Shown here piece after piece: positions 1-8,869 of a stretch of 40,984 nucleotides of DNA. This DNA is from Sulfurimonas crateris (lineage in GTDB: Bacteria > Campylobacterota > Campylobacteria > Campylobacterales > Sulfurimonadaceae): contig CAMBTK010000011.1 of the NCBI GenBank assembly GCA_945870785.1, positions 1 to 40,984 on the forward strand, given 5' to 3'. Made by a program: the position numbers and the translations under genes. Position 1 is the first letter of the stretch. Every line of letters begins with the position of its first letter. The notes beneath the pieces are model-generated. The model was given only the letters and a program-made list of their open reading frames with translations, ran no database searches and was not told the DNA's origin.

Positions 1-906
1 AAGATTAGAACGCTAGAAAAAACTCAAATGCTAAATGAAAAAGTGTATGAAACTAGAAAAAGCTTTTATGATATGGCTCTTCTTGAGGACTCTATCTCTA
101 ACTTAAATGTTATTTTAAAAAACATAGATACACTTGAAGCTATGACAAAAGAGATGATAGATGTTGGTTATGCAAAAAAAGTTGACCTGCTTGAAGTAAC
201 AGCAAAAAAGGGAAATGTTGAGCGTCTAATCTCACAAATGGAGTCAAACAAAGAGCTTTTGTACCACTACATAAGTTTTCTTCTAAACCAAAAAGTGACA
301 TCTATAAAAACTCCATCACTTGAGATTATGATGCCAACCGTTACAAATGATGAGATACTTAAAAATAACCTAGATATTCAAAAAGCAAACAGTGGACTTG
401 CTCTTAAAAAAAGTATGGTTGATGTAGCAGAGTCTTCATATTACCCAATGGTTGGTGCTTTTGCAGAGGTCGCAACTGCTGATGATAAATTTTTAAATGA
501 TGCAAGTGACCATAAATCTTACACAATAGGTGCTAGAGCTACGCTAAATATATTTAATGGTGGCATAGATAGCGCAAATGTTGAAAAATCAAGAGTTGAG
601 TATCTAAAAACACAAACTCAAGTAGCCCTCGCAAAAAGTGGAATTGAGCTTCAAACACAAAAGATAAGAACTGAGATAGAGAGTTTAAACAAAGATATAG
701 AGTCACTAAAAAAAGAGCTTCTTTTAGCTGATGAGATTTACAACAATTATGAGGCGAGATATAGAGAAAAACTCTCTTCAATGAGCGATGTAATCATCAA
801 ACAATCTGAGCAGATTCAAAAGATACTGCAACTACAACAGACTCTAAACAAGCGAAACGAGAGAATTTTCGCACTTGAAAAATTAGCAAACGGAGAAGAA
901 AAATGA
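1..906 (+). CDS. TolC-family outer membrane efflux protein, 5' end outside window
   Basis: This is the outer-membrane channel subunit of a tripartite efflux pump. The reading frame is open from base 1 (KIRTLEKTQM precedes the first Met in the ORF track), so the true start lies upstream and only about 300 C-terminal residues are visible. The protein is mostly long amphipathic helices rich in K, E, Q and N. A more variable central stretch (YYPMVGAFAEVAT, then TIGARATLNIFNGG) matches the strand-loop segments and the 'N-[IL]-F-[ND]-G-G' type motif seen in TolC-like proteins. A final long coiled-coil helix follows. Its stop overlaps the adaptor start (ATGA), so adaptor translation is coupled to it. 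The family call is secure; the substrate is unknown. Confidence 0.88.
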   Translation, partial: KIRTLEKTQMLNEKVYETRKSFYDMALLEDSISNLNVILKNIDTLEAMTKEMIDVGYAKKVDLLEVTAKKGNVERLISQMESNKELLYHYISFLLNQKVTSIKTPSLEIMMPTVTNDEILKNNLDIQKANSGLALKKSMVDVAESSYYPMVGAFAEVATADDKFLNDASDHKSYTIGARATLNIFNGGIDSANVEKSRVEYLKTQTQVALAKSGIELQTQKIRTEIESLNKDIESLKKELLLADEIYNNYEARYREKLSSMSDVIIKQSEQIQKILQLQQTLNKRNERIFALEKLANGEEK

Positions 907-1694
907 GAAAAATAGTAATACTTTTGGCAATGCTAAGTGCCATATTAGCAGCAGAGGCGATAACACTATCTGGCACAGTTATAAGTGACAACAGGAAGAT
1001 GATAACAAGCCGTTTTATGGGCTTTGTAACAGATGTTAAAGTATCTGAGGGCGATAGCGTGAAAAAAGGAGACCTTCTATATACGATTGACTCAAAAGAG
1101 ATAGATTCTGCTCTTATTCAAGTAGAACTTGGTATCTCTCAAGCACAACTTAGCCTTCAAATGTATCAGAACCAATATACAAACGTAAAATTGAATCTTG
1201 ATAGACACAGAAGACTTCTTGAAAAAGATATGGTTTCAAAGTTTGAAGTTGAAAATTTAGCTCTTGCAGAAGAGAATCTTGCAAATATGATAATTATTGC
1301 TAAAAAACAGGTTATTCAAGCAGAAGCACAATTAGCAGAAGTTAAAAATCAGTATCGCTACTTAAACATAACAGCGCCAAATGATGGTGTAATTGTTTCT
1401 AAAAATATAAAAGTCGGGGAGATGGCGATGCCAGGAATGCCAGCTTTAGAGTTATCTGATTTGAGTGATTTGAAAATATCTGCTGAAATATCAGAGGATA
1501 ATTTGAAACTTATAAAAGAGGGGAAAAAAGTAGTCGTAAATATAGCGTCTCAAAATATCCAAACCGTTGGTGTAGTAAGCGCAATCATACCTAGTTCAAA
1601 TCCTATGACACACTCATTTAAGATAAAAATATCATTTAAAAATGTCTACAACTCTATCTATCCAGGTATGTATGCAACAGTTGTAATTGAGTAA
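903..1694 (+). CDS. RND efflux periplasmic adaptor (membrane fusion protein)
   Basis: This is the HlyD/AcrA-type adaptor joining the inner-membrane RND pump to the TolC-like channel. An N-terminal signal peptide (MRKIVILLAMLSAILAAEA) is followed by the biotinyl-lipoyl half-motif (VSEGDSVKKGDLLYTID, about residues 46-62). Next come a helical hairpin (about 65-145), the second lipoyl half (ITAPNDGVIVSKNIKVGEMAMPG) and a beta-barrel domain. At 263 residues it is shorter than the usual 350-400, mainly because the C-terminal membrane-proximal domain is minimal. It overlaps the TolC-like gene by 4 bases and lies 6 bases before the permease, so the genes form one operon. The substrate cannot be read from the sequence. 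Confidence 0.9.
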   Translation: MRKIVILLAMLSAILAAEAITLSGTVISDNRKMITSRFMGFVTDVKVSEGDSVKKGDLLYTIDSKEIDSALIQVELGISQAQLSLQMYQNQYTNVKLNLDRHRRLLEKDMVSKFEVENLALAEENLANMIIIAKKQVIQAEAQLAEVKNQYRYLNITAPNDGVIVSKNIKVGEMAMPGMPALELSDLSDLKISAEISEDNLKLIKEGKKVVVNIASQNIQTVGVVSAIIPSSNPMTHSFKIKISFKNVYNSIYPGMYATVVIE

Positions 1695-1700
1695 GGTTAG

Positions 1701-3287
1701 ATGATGATTCACTATAAACCAACAGATATCGCTGGTAAATTGGCATCTGGCTTTTTACGAAATCCACTTACTATTGTTCTTGGTATATTTTTACTATCAA
1801 TTGGCTACTTAGCCCTAAATATAATGCCTAGAGAAGAGAATCCTCAAATGGTTGTAAGTGGCTCAACTGTTATAGTTGCTCTTCCTGGGGCTAGTGCCGC
1901 TGAGATTGAAAAAGCCATCGTAAAACCCTTAGAGAGAAAGCTCAAAGAGGTAAAAGGTGTAGAAAATATCTCCTCAATGGCGATGGACAATGTGGGTGTT
2001 GTAAATGCTGCATTTTTTATTGGGGAAGAGAAAGAGAACTCCAACCTAAAAATCTATGACAAAATTATGCAAAACTCTAACATGTTCCCAAAAGGTGCGA
2101 TGAATCCAATCATAAAACCTCTTGATATTGATGTAGATATTCCAGTAATCTCTGTTGCTTTTTATTCAAAAGACGCAAACATGAGCAAAACTGAACTTTA
2201 CGAAAGAGTTAAAAATATACAGCACCATATAAATGGACTAAGCAACGTTGCAGTTACGGAGCTAAAAGGTGGAAACAGACACCAGTTTAATGTTGAAGTA
2301 GATTTAAATAAGCTCTCAGGCTATAACATCTCTATGGGTCAAATTGTTCAAGGTGTTCAATCCTTGTCATACAGTGTTCCAGCTGTAAAAAACAGAACAA
2401 AAGAGAATGAGATAGTTATGCTTGGTGTAAAAAATGCTCTTGAGAGTGCTGATGATATCGGAAATATTATTATCGCCCAATATATGGGTTCACCAATCTA
2501 TCTAAAACAGGTAGCAAAAGTGAGCGCATCTTATGATATTCAAAACTTTAAATCAGCAACTATTAGTAAAAAAAATGAAAATGGAGTCTTCTCAGAACTT
2601 CAAAATCAAGTAACACTTACAGTCTCTAAACTTCAAGGCACAAATGCAGTTGTTATTGCGGATGCAGTTAAGAGTGATTTAGAGACATACAAAGAGTATT
2701 TAAACAACAACAATATAGGCTATGTAATCACAAGAAACGATGGCGAGAGAGCAAATGAAGCAGTAAATGAGCTTGTATTTCACCTTCTTTTATCAATCGT
2801 AATTATCGCTATTTTATTAATCATAGTTCTTGGATGGAGAGAGTCTCTAATCGTTACATTTACAGTTCCTGCAATCTTAGCAATTACACTTTTTGTAGCA
2901 TATCTAACAGGACAAACCATAAATCGTATAACACTCTTTGCCTTCTTGCTCTCTCTTGGACTTTTAGTTGATGCTGCTATTATCGTAATTGAAAATATTC
3001 ACCGTCACTACCACTCAAGAGAGTCTGCAAACAAAAGTGTTGATGATATTATGGTTGAAGCAACAGATGAGATTGGACCACCGACAAACATAGCAACTTT
3101 AGCGATTATTATGACGATGGTTCCTATGGCGTTTGTTGGGCAGATGATGGGACAGTTTATGAAACCAATTCCTGCAAACGTTCCAGTTGCTCTTGTGGCT
3201 TCACTTTTTGTAGCATATATCTTTACTCCATATCTAGCAGCTAGAATGTTAAAAAAACCAGAGTTTCATAGCGAGGAGAAACATTAA
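1701..3287 (+). CDS. RND efflux permease, N-terminal half
   Basis: This is the first half of an AcrB-type RND transporter. It has TM1 (about residues 25-45), a large periplasmic porter region, then five more membrane segments from about residue 358 to the end. TM4 carries the RND signature LLVDAAIIVIEN. The first Asp of the AcrB pair D407/D408 is present (here D424) but the second is Ala. The ORF ends after TM6 at LAARMLKKPEFHSEEKH, which corresponds to the cytoplasmic linker between the two repeats of a normal ~1040-residue pump. The stop overlaps the next ATG (TAATG), and a GAGGAG ribosome site lies inside this ORF for the second half. Tandem start codons (ATGATG) follow an AAGG site. It is probably one subunit of a heteromeric or split pump. 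Confidence 0.9.
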   Translation: MMIHYKPTDIAGKLASGFLRNPLTIVLGIFLLSIGYLALNIMPREENPQMVVSGSTVIVALPGASAAEIEKAIVKPLERKLKEVKGVENISSMAMDNVGVVNAAFFIGEEKENSNLKIYDKIMQNSNMFPKGAMNPIIKPLDIDVDIPVISVAFYSKDANMSKTELYERVKNIQHHINGLSNVAVTELKGGNRHQFNVEVDLNKLSGYNISMGQIVQGVQSLSYSVPAVKNRTKENEIVMLGVKNALESADDIGNIIIAQYMGSPIYLKQVAKVSASYDIQNFKSATISKKNENGVFSELQNQVTLTVSKLQGTNAVVIADAVKSDLETYKEYLNNNNIGYVITRNDGERANEAVNELVFHLLLSIVIIAILLIIVLGWRESLIVTFTVPAILAITLFVAYLTGQTINRITLFAFLLSLGLLVDAAIIVIENIHRHYHSRESANKSVDDIMVEATDEIGPPTNIATLAIIMTMVPMAFVGQMMGQFMKPIPANVPVALVASLFVAYIFTPYLAARMLKKPEFHSEEKH

Positions 3288-4975
3288 TGTTTAAAAAATT
3301 TCAAGACACCGTATTTGAGGGTATTCAAAATCCTAAAAAGAGGAACTTTATTCTTATAGCTACATTTATAGCATTTGTCTTATCTGTACTTATGATAGCT
3401 CCTAGTAAAATGGTTTTGGCAAAGATGCTCCCTGGAAAAAATAATGATACATTTACTATTTATGCAACCCTTGCAGAGGGAAGCTCTATCGAGCAGACAA
3501 ACAGAGTAAGCGAGTGTGTAGCAAAATATCTAAAAAATGAGAAAGAGATAACTGACTTTGAGATATTTTTAGGGATGGGTGCTCCTCTTGATTTTGCTGG
3601 ACTTATCAAAGGCTCACACTTTAAAAATAGTGAAAATGTCTCAGAAATAGTTGTAAACCTTACAAAAAAACACCATAGAGATGAGCCTTCATACTTTATG
3701 GTTCAACGCATCAGACCAGAAATTCAAAATAACTGTACAAAACTATATGAAAATACAACCATAACATTTGTAGAGCCACCTGCGGGGCCTCCTGTTTTAG
3801 CAGCAATTGTTGCAGAAGTTTATGGTCAAGATTCAGATGGTATCCGTACTCTATCTAACAGAGTTAAAGATGTATTTGAAAAAACAGATGGTTTAGTTGA
3901 TGTAGAAGTTATGCAAGATGAGATATATGACACTTTTGAAGTAGAAGTTGATAGCACAAAGGTATCTCTCTCTGGAGTGAATATAAAGCAGTTAAACGAT
4001 GTTTTATATCTTGCATTTGAGGGTATGCAGATAGCTGTTAAAAACTCATCTATGATAAATGATCAGATTCCAATCTATCTCTCACTAAGCAAAGAGTCAA
4101 AAAAATTCTCATCAAAAGATATAAATGATATAAAAGCAAAACTATCATCTTTAAAACTTATGAACCAGATGGGAATGATGACACCGCTAACTGAGCTCGT
4201 AACCATAGTACCAAAAAAATCAAACCCTATGATAATGAGCAAAAATCTTCATAAAATGACAAATGTAATGGCTGAGACAGATATGGTTTCACAAGTCTAT
4301 CCTCTTATGGAAGCAAGAAACACTATCTTAGAGACCTTTAGTGACAAATACGATATAGAAAAAATTGGATTATTTAACCTAAGATTAGTAGATAAAACTT
4401 CTAAAGATGTTTATGAGCTAATTTGGGATGGAGAGATGGAAGTAACACTTGATACTTTTGTTGAATTAGGCGCTGCCTTTATCGCAGCACTTGTACTTAT
4501 ATTTTTACTAATGGTAATCTACTATAAAAGCTATACCCTTAGCGGTATCATTTTATTAGGCTCATTTTTATCAATAATTGGGGTAATCGTTGGCCACTAT
4601 ATTATGGATATATTTACAGCAGATACATTCTTTTTAACTGCTACGTCACTAATTGGCTTTATCGCACTTATAGGGATAAGCTCTAGAAACTCTCTACTTC
4701 TTATAGATTTTACTGCTTCACTGATGAGAGATAGTAAAATGGGCAAAGCAGAAGCTATCGCATACGCAAGTGCAACACGTGCCAAACCTATCTTTCTAAC
4801 TGCAGCAGCAATTATACTTGCTTCAACGCTTCTAGCAGGAGACGCTGTATTTGGAGGCCTTGGTGTAGCTTTGATCTTTGGAACAATAGCAGCCGTTGTT
4901 GCATCTTTGATTATAGTGCCAATACTTCTTTATAAATCTGATTTAAATAAACATTTTAATTTGGATGAAGAGTAG
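3287..4975 (+). CDS. RND efflux permease, C-terminal half
   Basis: This is the second half of the RND transporter. It begins with a short cytoplasmic lead (MFKKFQDTVFEGIQNPKKRN) and TM7. A periplasmic porter region containing FVEPPAGPPV follows, then TM8-TM12 from about residue 400. The TM10 motif reads IGISSRNSLLLIDF; AcrB has Lys940 where this protein has Arg (R467). Together the two halves total 1090 residues, the usual size of a complete RND protein, so nothing appears lost at the split. Translation starts at an overlapping TAATG with its own GAGGAG site. A hairpin terminator follows 5 bases after the stop. The family call is firm; the substrate class is not determinable. Confidence 0.9.
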   Translation: MFKKFQDTVFEGIQNPKKRNFILIATFIAFVLSVLMIAPSKMVLAKMLPGKNNDTFTIYATLAEGSSIEQTNRVSECVAKYLKNEKEITDFEIFLGMGAPLDFAGLIKGSHFKNSENVSEIVVNLTKKHHRDEPSYFMVQRIRPEIQNNCTKLYENTTITFVEPPAGPPVLAAIVAEVYGQDSDGIRTLSNRVKDVFEKTDGLVDVEVMQDEIYDTFEVEVDSTKVSLSGVNIKQLNDVLYLAFEGMQIAVKNSSMINDQIPIYLSLSKESKKFSSKDINDIKAKLSSLKLMNQMGMMTPLTELVTIVPKKSNPMIMSKNLHKMTNVMAETDMVSQVYPLMEARNTILETFSDKYDIEKIGLFNLRLVDKTSKDVYELIWDGEMEVTLDTFVELGAAFIAALVLIFLLMVIYYKSYTLSGIILLGSFLSIIGVIVGHYIMDIFTADTFFLTATSLIGFIALIGISSRNSLLLIDFTASLMRDSKMGKAEAIAYASATRAKPIFLTAAAIILASTLLAGDAVFGGLGVALIFGTIAAVVASLIIVPILLYKSDLNKHFNLDEE

Positions 4976-4979
4976 ATAT

Positions 4980-5013
4980 TTCTTGCATGTAAAAATTACA
5001 TGTAAGAACTTTT
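4980..5013 (+). terminator. Hairpin terminator of the efflux operon
   Basis: CTTGCATGTAA-AAA-TTACATGTAAG, extended by two outer pairs, makes a 13-bp stem with a 3-base loop just after the permease stop. On the plus-strand RNA the only imperfect position is a G-U wobble; on the minus strand it becomes an A-C mismatch, so the plus strand is the functional one. The U-tract is short (AACTTTTC), so termination may be partial. Confidence 0.65.
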
Positions 5014-5067
5014 CTAAAAGATGTGTGAGCTTTATGGGGGTGGGTTTAGGGAAATCTTTGTCCCTGC

Positions 5068-5100
5068 CAACTATATGGGATTTACTCATATAGTTGTTTA
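5068..5100 (+). terminator. Second intergenic hairpin between efflux operon and serA
   Basis: CAACTATATG and CATATAGTTG are perfect 10-base inverted arms. On the plus-strand RNA the stem extends by a G-U and a G-C pair to 12 bp with an AUUUA loop, followed by UUUAAG. It lies 12 bases from the end of convergent serA. It could be a back-up terminator, or a bidirectional one for serA, where the stem is 10 bp. The 60 bases between the two hairpins also hold an AGGGA/TCCCT mini-stem and an unusual G-rich run. Confidence 0.45.
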
Positions 5101-5108
5101 AGTATAAC

Positions 5109-6698
5109 CTATAACCTTGCGTATTGAACGCTTGAACAAGCATCTATTTTTAATAACTCATCTAGTGTAGCATCGCTTATAACATTATCAACCAAGATAA
5201 CAGCTAAGGCTTGTTTCTTATCATTTCTAGCAAGTGAGAAATCTGCTATATTTACATTGTGTTTTGCTAAAGTTGAACCAATATTTCCAATAACTCCAGG
5301 AACATCTTGATTTTTAAGAATAATCATATCGCCCTTAAGAGCAACTTCTATATCAAAACCATCTATTGAGACAATTCTAAATATATTATCATCAAAGATA
5401 GTAGCACTAATAGTAGTCGTTCCACCCTCAGCAGTAGTTAACTTAATAGTAATGAGATTTTTATAAACAGTTGACTCAAGAAGTGCTTCAAACTCTATCT
5501 TTATACCCTTCTCTTTTGCCACAAAATCAGCGTTTACATAGTTGATAGTATCATCACTAATTTGGCTCATAGCCCCAACTGCAACAAAAGTTGCAAGAGA
5601 GTCAACATACTTTGCTATATCGCCATGCCCACTTACTTTAATTGCTACAATTTGAGATTGATTTAACTGAGATTCTAAGAAGCCAATTTTTTGCCCCATC
5701 TCTAAGAATGGTTTTACAAATGGTGGTATTTTGCTCTCATCAATTGGAAGATTCATTGCATGAGCATAAGAAATTCCTTTTGCAGCTGCAATAGCATTCT
5801 CAGCAGCTTGTACACCGATGTTATATTGTGACTCATAAGTATTTGCACCTAAGTGAGGAGAAACAGTCACATTATCAAGATCAAGCAGAGGGTGATTTGT
5901 TGCAGGTTCTTTCATAAATACATCAATACCAGCAAAACGAATTTTACCATTTGTCAGACCAGTGTATAGTGCTTCTTCATTATAAAGACCACCTCTAGCG
6001 CAGTTAATTAAAACCACACCATCTTTCATTTTAGCTATCTCTGCACTATTTATCATATCTACAGTCTCTTTATTTTTAGGAGTGTGAATAGTGATAATGT
6101 CACAAGATAAAATATCTTCAAAATTTTTAGTATAAACCATATCTAAATCAGTTACTTTTGAAGGGTTGATATATGGGTCATAAGCAACTATATCCATCTC
6201 AAAAGCCTGAGCTCTTTTTGCAACACGTGAGCCAATGTTTCCAAAACCAATAACACCTAGTTTCTTTCCTTTTAGCTCATACCCGTACCACTTCTCTCTT
6301 TTCCAAACTCTATCAAGTTTTAAGTGATTATGAGAATATGGGAACATTCTCATACAAGAGAGCATGTGCGCCATAGTAAGTTCAACTGCAGCAATTGTGT
6401 TTGCTGTTGGAACGTTCATAACTATAATTCCTTCTTTAGAGCATCCAGCTATATCAACGTTATCAACGCCAACACCAGCACGAACAATTGCTTTCATGTT
6501 TTTTGCATGAGCTATAAACTTATCATCAACATCAGTTGAACTTCTTGTTATTGCAACGTCTGCTTGTTCAATAATTGTTAAAAGCTTCTCTTTGTCTTCA
6601 TCTGCCGCCATGATAAAATTTATATTTTTATCATTTCGCAGCATCTCCAATCCTGCTTCATGTATATGATCACAAACTACTATTGTATGTTTTTGCAT
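5109..6698 (-). CDS. serA: D-3-phosphoglycerate dehydrogenase
   Basis: This enzyme oxidises 3-phosphoglycerate to 3-phosphohydroxypyruvate with NAD+, the first step of serine synthesis in the cytosol. The length of 529 residues fits the long SerA type with an intervening domain and a C-terminal ACT domain. The NAD-binding loop GFGNIG is at 151-156. Catalytic residues of the D-2-hydroxyacid dehydrogenase family are visible: R235 (NCARGG), E264 (FMKEPA) and H282 (SPHLGA). The ACT region near residue 457 (VPGVIGNIGSTLAKHNVNIADFSLAR) usually binds serine for feedback inhibition. It starts by a TAATG overlap with the upstream membrane-protein gene, so it is co-transcribed with that gene and probably with rpsA. 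The call is very secure. Confidence 0.97.
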   Translation of the reverse strand: MQKHTIVVCDHIHEAGLEMLRNDKNINFIMAADEDKEKLLTIIEQADVAITRSSTDVDDKFIAHAKNMKAIVRAGVGVDNVDIAGCSKEGIIVMNVPTANTIAAVELTMAHMLSCMRMFPYSHNHLKLDRVWKREKWYGYELKGKKLGVIGFGNIGSRVAKRAQAFEMDIVAYDPYINPSKVTDLDMVYTKNFEDILSCDIITIHTPKNKETVDMINSAEIAKMKDGVVLINCARGGLYNEEALYTGLTNGKIRFAGIDVFMKEPATNHPLLDLDNVTVSPHLGANTYESQYNIGVQAAENAIAAAKGISYAHAMNLPIDESKIPPFVKPFLEMGQKIGFLESQLNQSQIVAIKVSGHGDIAKYVDSLATFVAVGAMSQISDDTINYVNADFVAKEKGIKIEFEALLESTVYKNLITIKLTTAEGGTTTISATIFDDNIFRIVSIDGFDIEVALKGDMIILKNQDVPGVIGNIGSTLAKHNVNIADFSLARNDKKQALAVILVDNVISDATLDELLKIDACSSVQYARL

Positions 6699-7177
6699 TA
6701 TGTATCCTCTTTGTATAGCCCAACATAGGCTGAAATTTGATAATTTTTTAACACTTCAACTAGAGAATTTAACTTATCTCTATCTTTTGAGTAAATGAGC
6801 AACTCCGCACCATTCTTATCTTTTTTGAGATAATACTCCAATTTATGATGTTTTAACTCCTCTTTTAAACAGAAGAGTTGATACGGATCTAATTCTGGCG
6901 CGGAGAGTTTGTATATTGGTTTTGGTGCTATTTTCTCATTTAAATCAACTTTTATTAAAACTTCATTTACTGGATAAAAATATCCTGATTTTTCTGCCTT
7001 ATAAAAATGATTCAGCCACATTTGCTGTGGTTTATCTACAACAATTTCCTTCTTGTGCTCTAAAGGAGCCAATTCAATATGGGCTTCACTTGAGTTGATT
7101 GAAATAAGAAAAAAAACAATAAAAATAGCCACCCCAACTGCTATGAGAGGAGTAAGCCATCTTAAAATTTTTCGCAC
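6698..7177 (-). CDS. Membrane-anchored hypothetical protein between rpsA and serA
   Basis: I do not recognise a named family. The 159-residue protein has a basic N-terminus and one hydrophobic segment (about residues 8-27, PLIAVGVAIFIVFFLISI), which suggests an inner-membrane anchor with the rest in the periplasm. The C-terminal ~65 residues (from LDPYQLFCLKEEL) alternate short helices and strands and end YQISAYVGLYKED, which loosely resembles a SPOR-like alpha/beta fold. That resemblance is a guess. It begins 5 bases after rpsA and overlaps serA by one base (TAATG), so it sits inside their transcript. A small gene of this kind sits in the same place in related Campylobacterota, as far as I recall. 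Confidence 0.7.
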   Translation of the reverse strand: MRKILRWLTPLIAVGVAIFIVFFLISINSSEAHIELAPLEHKKEIVVDKPQQMWLNHFYKAEKSGYFYPVNEVLIKVDLNEKIAPKPIYKLSAPELDPYQLFCLKEELKHHKLEYYLKKDKNGAELLIYSKDRDKLNSLVEVLKNYQISAYVGLYKEDT

Positions 7178-7182
7178 TATCT

Positions 7183-8838
7183 TTACTTGAATTTATCTTT
7201 AATCAAATCACCCAAAGAGTGCGACTCATCATCGTTAATTTCATCTAGCATTGCTTGGTTTTTTATGTAATCTAATTTTTTAACAGATAAGCGAATACGG
7301 TCACGACGTGTATCAATTACTGCAATCGCAGCTTCTATTTGTTGTCCAACAACTAAATCACTTTTTTCTAATGGAGATAAATCCTCATCACGAATTAGTG
7401 CATCAACGCCATCTTCTAGTGAAACGAAAACACCAAAATCTTTAATATCACGGATAGTACCAACTACAATACTATTCATTTTATGGCTTTTAGCAAATGA
7501 ATCAATTGGGCTCTCTAGTAAAGCTTTTCTATTTAGTGAAATTTTTTGATCTTCAGGATTGATTTTAGCAATTTTCACTTCAACTTCATCACCTGTTTTT
7601 AAAACGTCTTTACATTTTACGTTTTTATCCCAAGAGATATCTTGATTATGAAGAAGTCCTTCAATACCATCGATACGAACGAACGCACCAAAATCTGTAA
7701 GAGAAGTAACAGTTCCAGTAATTACATCACCTTCGTTATGTTTTTTCATAAATTCATCGAAAGGCTTAGCAAGAAGTCTTTTTAATGAAACACGTAACTT
7801 ATGTGTCTTAGGATTTATTTCAATTACTTCAACATCAATTTCTTGACCAACTGTTAAATAATCATTAGGATTTTTAACGTTTTTGTCCCATGATATTTCT
7901 GAGATATGTAAGAAACCTTCAATATCATTTCCTAAATCAACGAAAACACCGTAAGCTTCGATATTTGAAACAGTTACAGTAATTGTATCGCCTTCATCTA
8001 GTTCACTCTCAACTTCAGCCCATGGATCAGATTGAACTGCTTTGATTGATAAAGAAAGATGTCTTTTATCTTTATCATAAGAGATAGCTTTTACCATTAC
8101 AGCATCGCCCTCTTTATAAAGTTTTGAAGGATTAACAGGACCTTTGTAGCTTATTTCATTATAATGAACTAAACCATCAACACCACCAACATCTACAAAC
8201 ATACCATAGCTAGTAATCTTTTTGATAGTTCCCTCGATAGTTGTGTCATCTTCCATCAACTTATCAATAATCTCTTTTTTCTTTTTACGCTCATCATTAA
8301 ATAGCTTACGGCGAGATACAACAATTGAGTTTTGCTCTTCATCTATTTTTACAACTTGAGCTTTAATTTTACGACCAACAACTTCATCAGTGTCTTTAAA
8401 AGCCGCAAGTGAGCGAGGCATAAAGAATGTTACATCATCAGCTTCAACAACATATCCACCACGATTTTTCTTAGTAATTAAACCATCAATAACAATATCT
8501 TCAAAGTTTTCTTTATGTTTATCGATAAAATCGATAGTTTTTTGTTGTTCTAAAACTTTTTTATATGATATTTTTGGACGCTCATTATAGTATCCAGTAA
8601 CCATTACTTTGATTTTATCGCCAACATTAAACTTCAATACACCATTTTCACTGATTTCGTCTAAACTAAGAATACCCTCTAGCTTATCTCCAACACCTAC
8701 TAATGCTCTATTTTCATCCGCTTGAATTTCAACAACTTCGCCTTCTACTATGCGACTTGTCTCTTGCTGCTTTTCACTTGCAGCAAACATCTCTGCAAAA
8801 TTTTCTTCTTCTTCAAATGATTCGTTATCGAACGCCAT
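7183..8838 (-). CDS. rpsA: 30S ribosomal protein S1
   Basis: S1 binds mRNA on the small ribosomal subunit and helps initiation on structured or weak leaders. The 551 residues hold six S1/OB repeats, at roughly 29-98, 112-183, 198-270, 283-355, 370-442 and 455-525. Repeats 3-6 are the best conserved, with signatures such as ITSYGMFVDVGGVDGLVHYNEIS, IEAYGVFVDLG, LTDFGAFVRIDGIEGLLH and IKDFGVFVSLEDGVDALI. The length matches the six-domain proteobacterial form. A GAGGATAG ribosome site precedes the ATG. The gene follows the ispH terminator and has its own probable promoter, then leads into the hypothetical gene and serA. The call is very secure. Confidence 0.97.
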   Translation of the reverse strand: MAFDNESFEEEENFAEMFAASEKQQETSRIVEGEVVEIQADENRALVGVGDKLEGILSLDEISENGVLKFNVGDKIKVMVTGYYNERPKISYKKVLEQQKTIDFIDKHKENFEDIVIDGLITKKNRGGYVVEADDVTFFMPRSLAAFKDTDEVVGRKIKAQVVKIDEEQNSIVVSRRKLFNDERKKKKEIIDKLMEDDTTIEGTIKKITSYGMFVDVGGVDGLVHYNEISYKGPVNPSKLYKEGDAVMVKAISYDKDKRHLSLSIKAVQSDPWAEVESELDEGDTITVTVSNIEAYGVFVDLGNDIEGFLHISEISWDKNVKNPNDYLTVGQEIDVEVIEINPKTHKLRVSLKRLLAKPFDEFMKKHNEGDVITGTVTSLTDFGAFVRIDGIEGLLHNQDISWDKNVKCKDVLKTGDEVEVKIAKINPEDQKISLNRKALLESPIDSFAKSHKMNSIVVGTIRDIKDFGVFVSLEDGVDALIRDEDLSPLEKSDLVVGQQIEAAIAVIDTRRDRIRLSVKKLDYIKNQAMLDEINDDESHSLGDLIKDKFK

Positions 8839-8869
8839 TACCTATCCTCTGTTACATAAAAATTTCGTG

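Noticed and set aside
5035-5051. Possible G-quadruplex in GGGGGTGGGTTTAGGG
   Set aside because: Only three clear G-runs are present, so a stable intramolecular quadruplex is doubtful. It is kept only as part of the structured-region finding.
4943-5143. 66-residue minus-strand ORF spanning the efflux-serA gap
   Set aside because: It overlaps the ends of both flanking genes, lacks a ribosome site, and runs through the hairpins.
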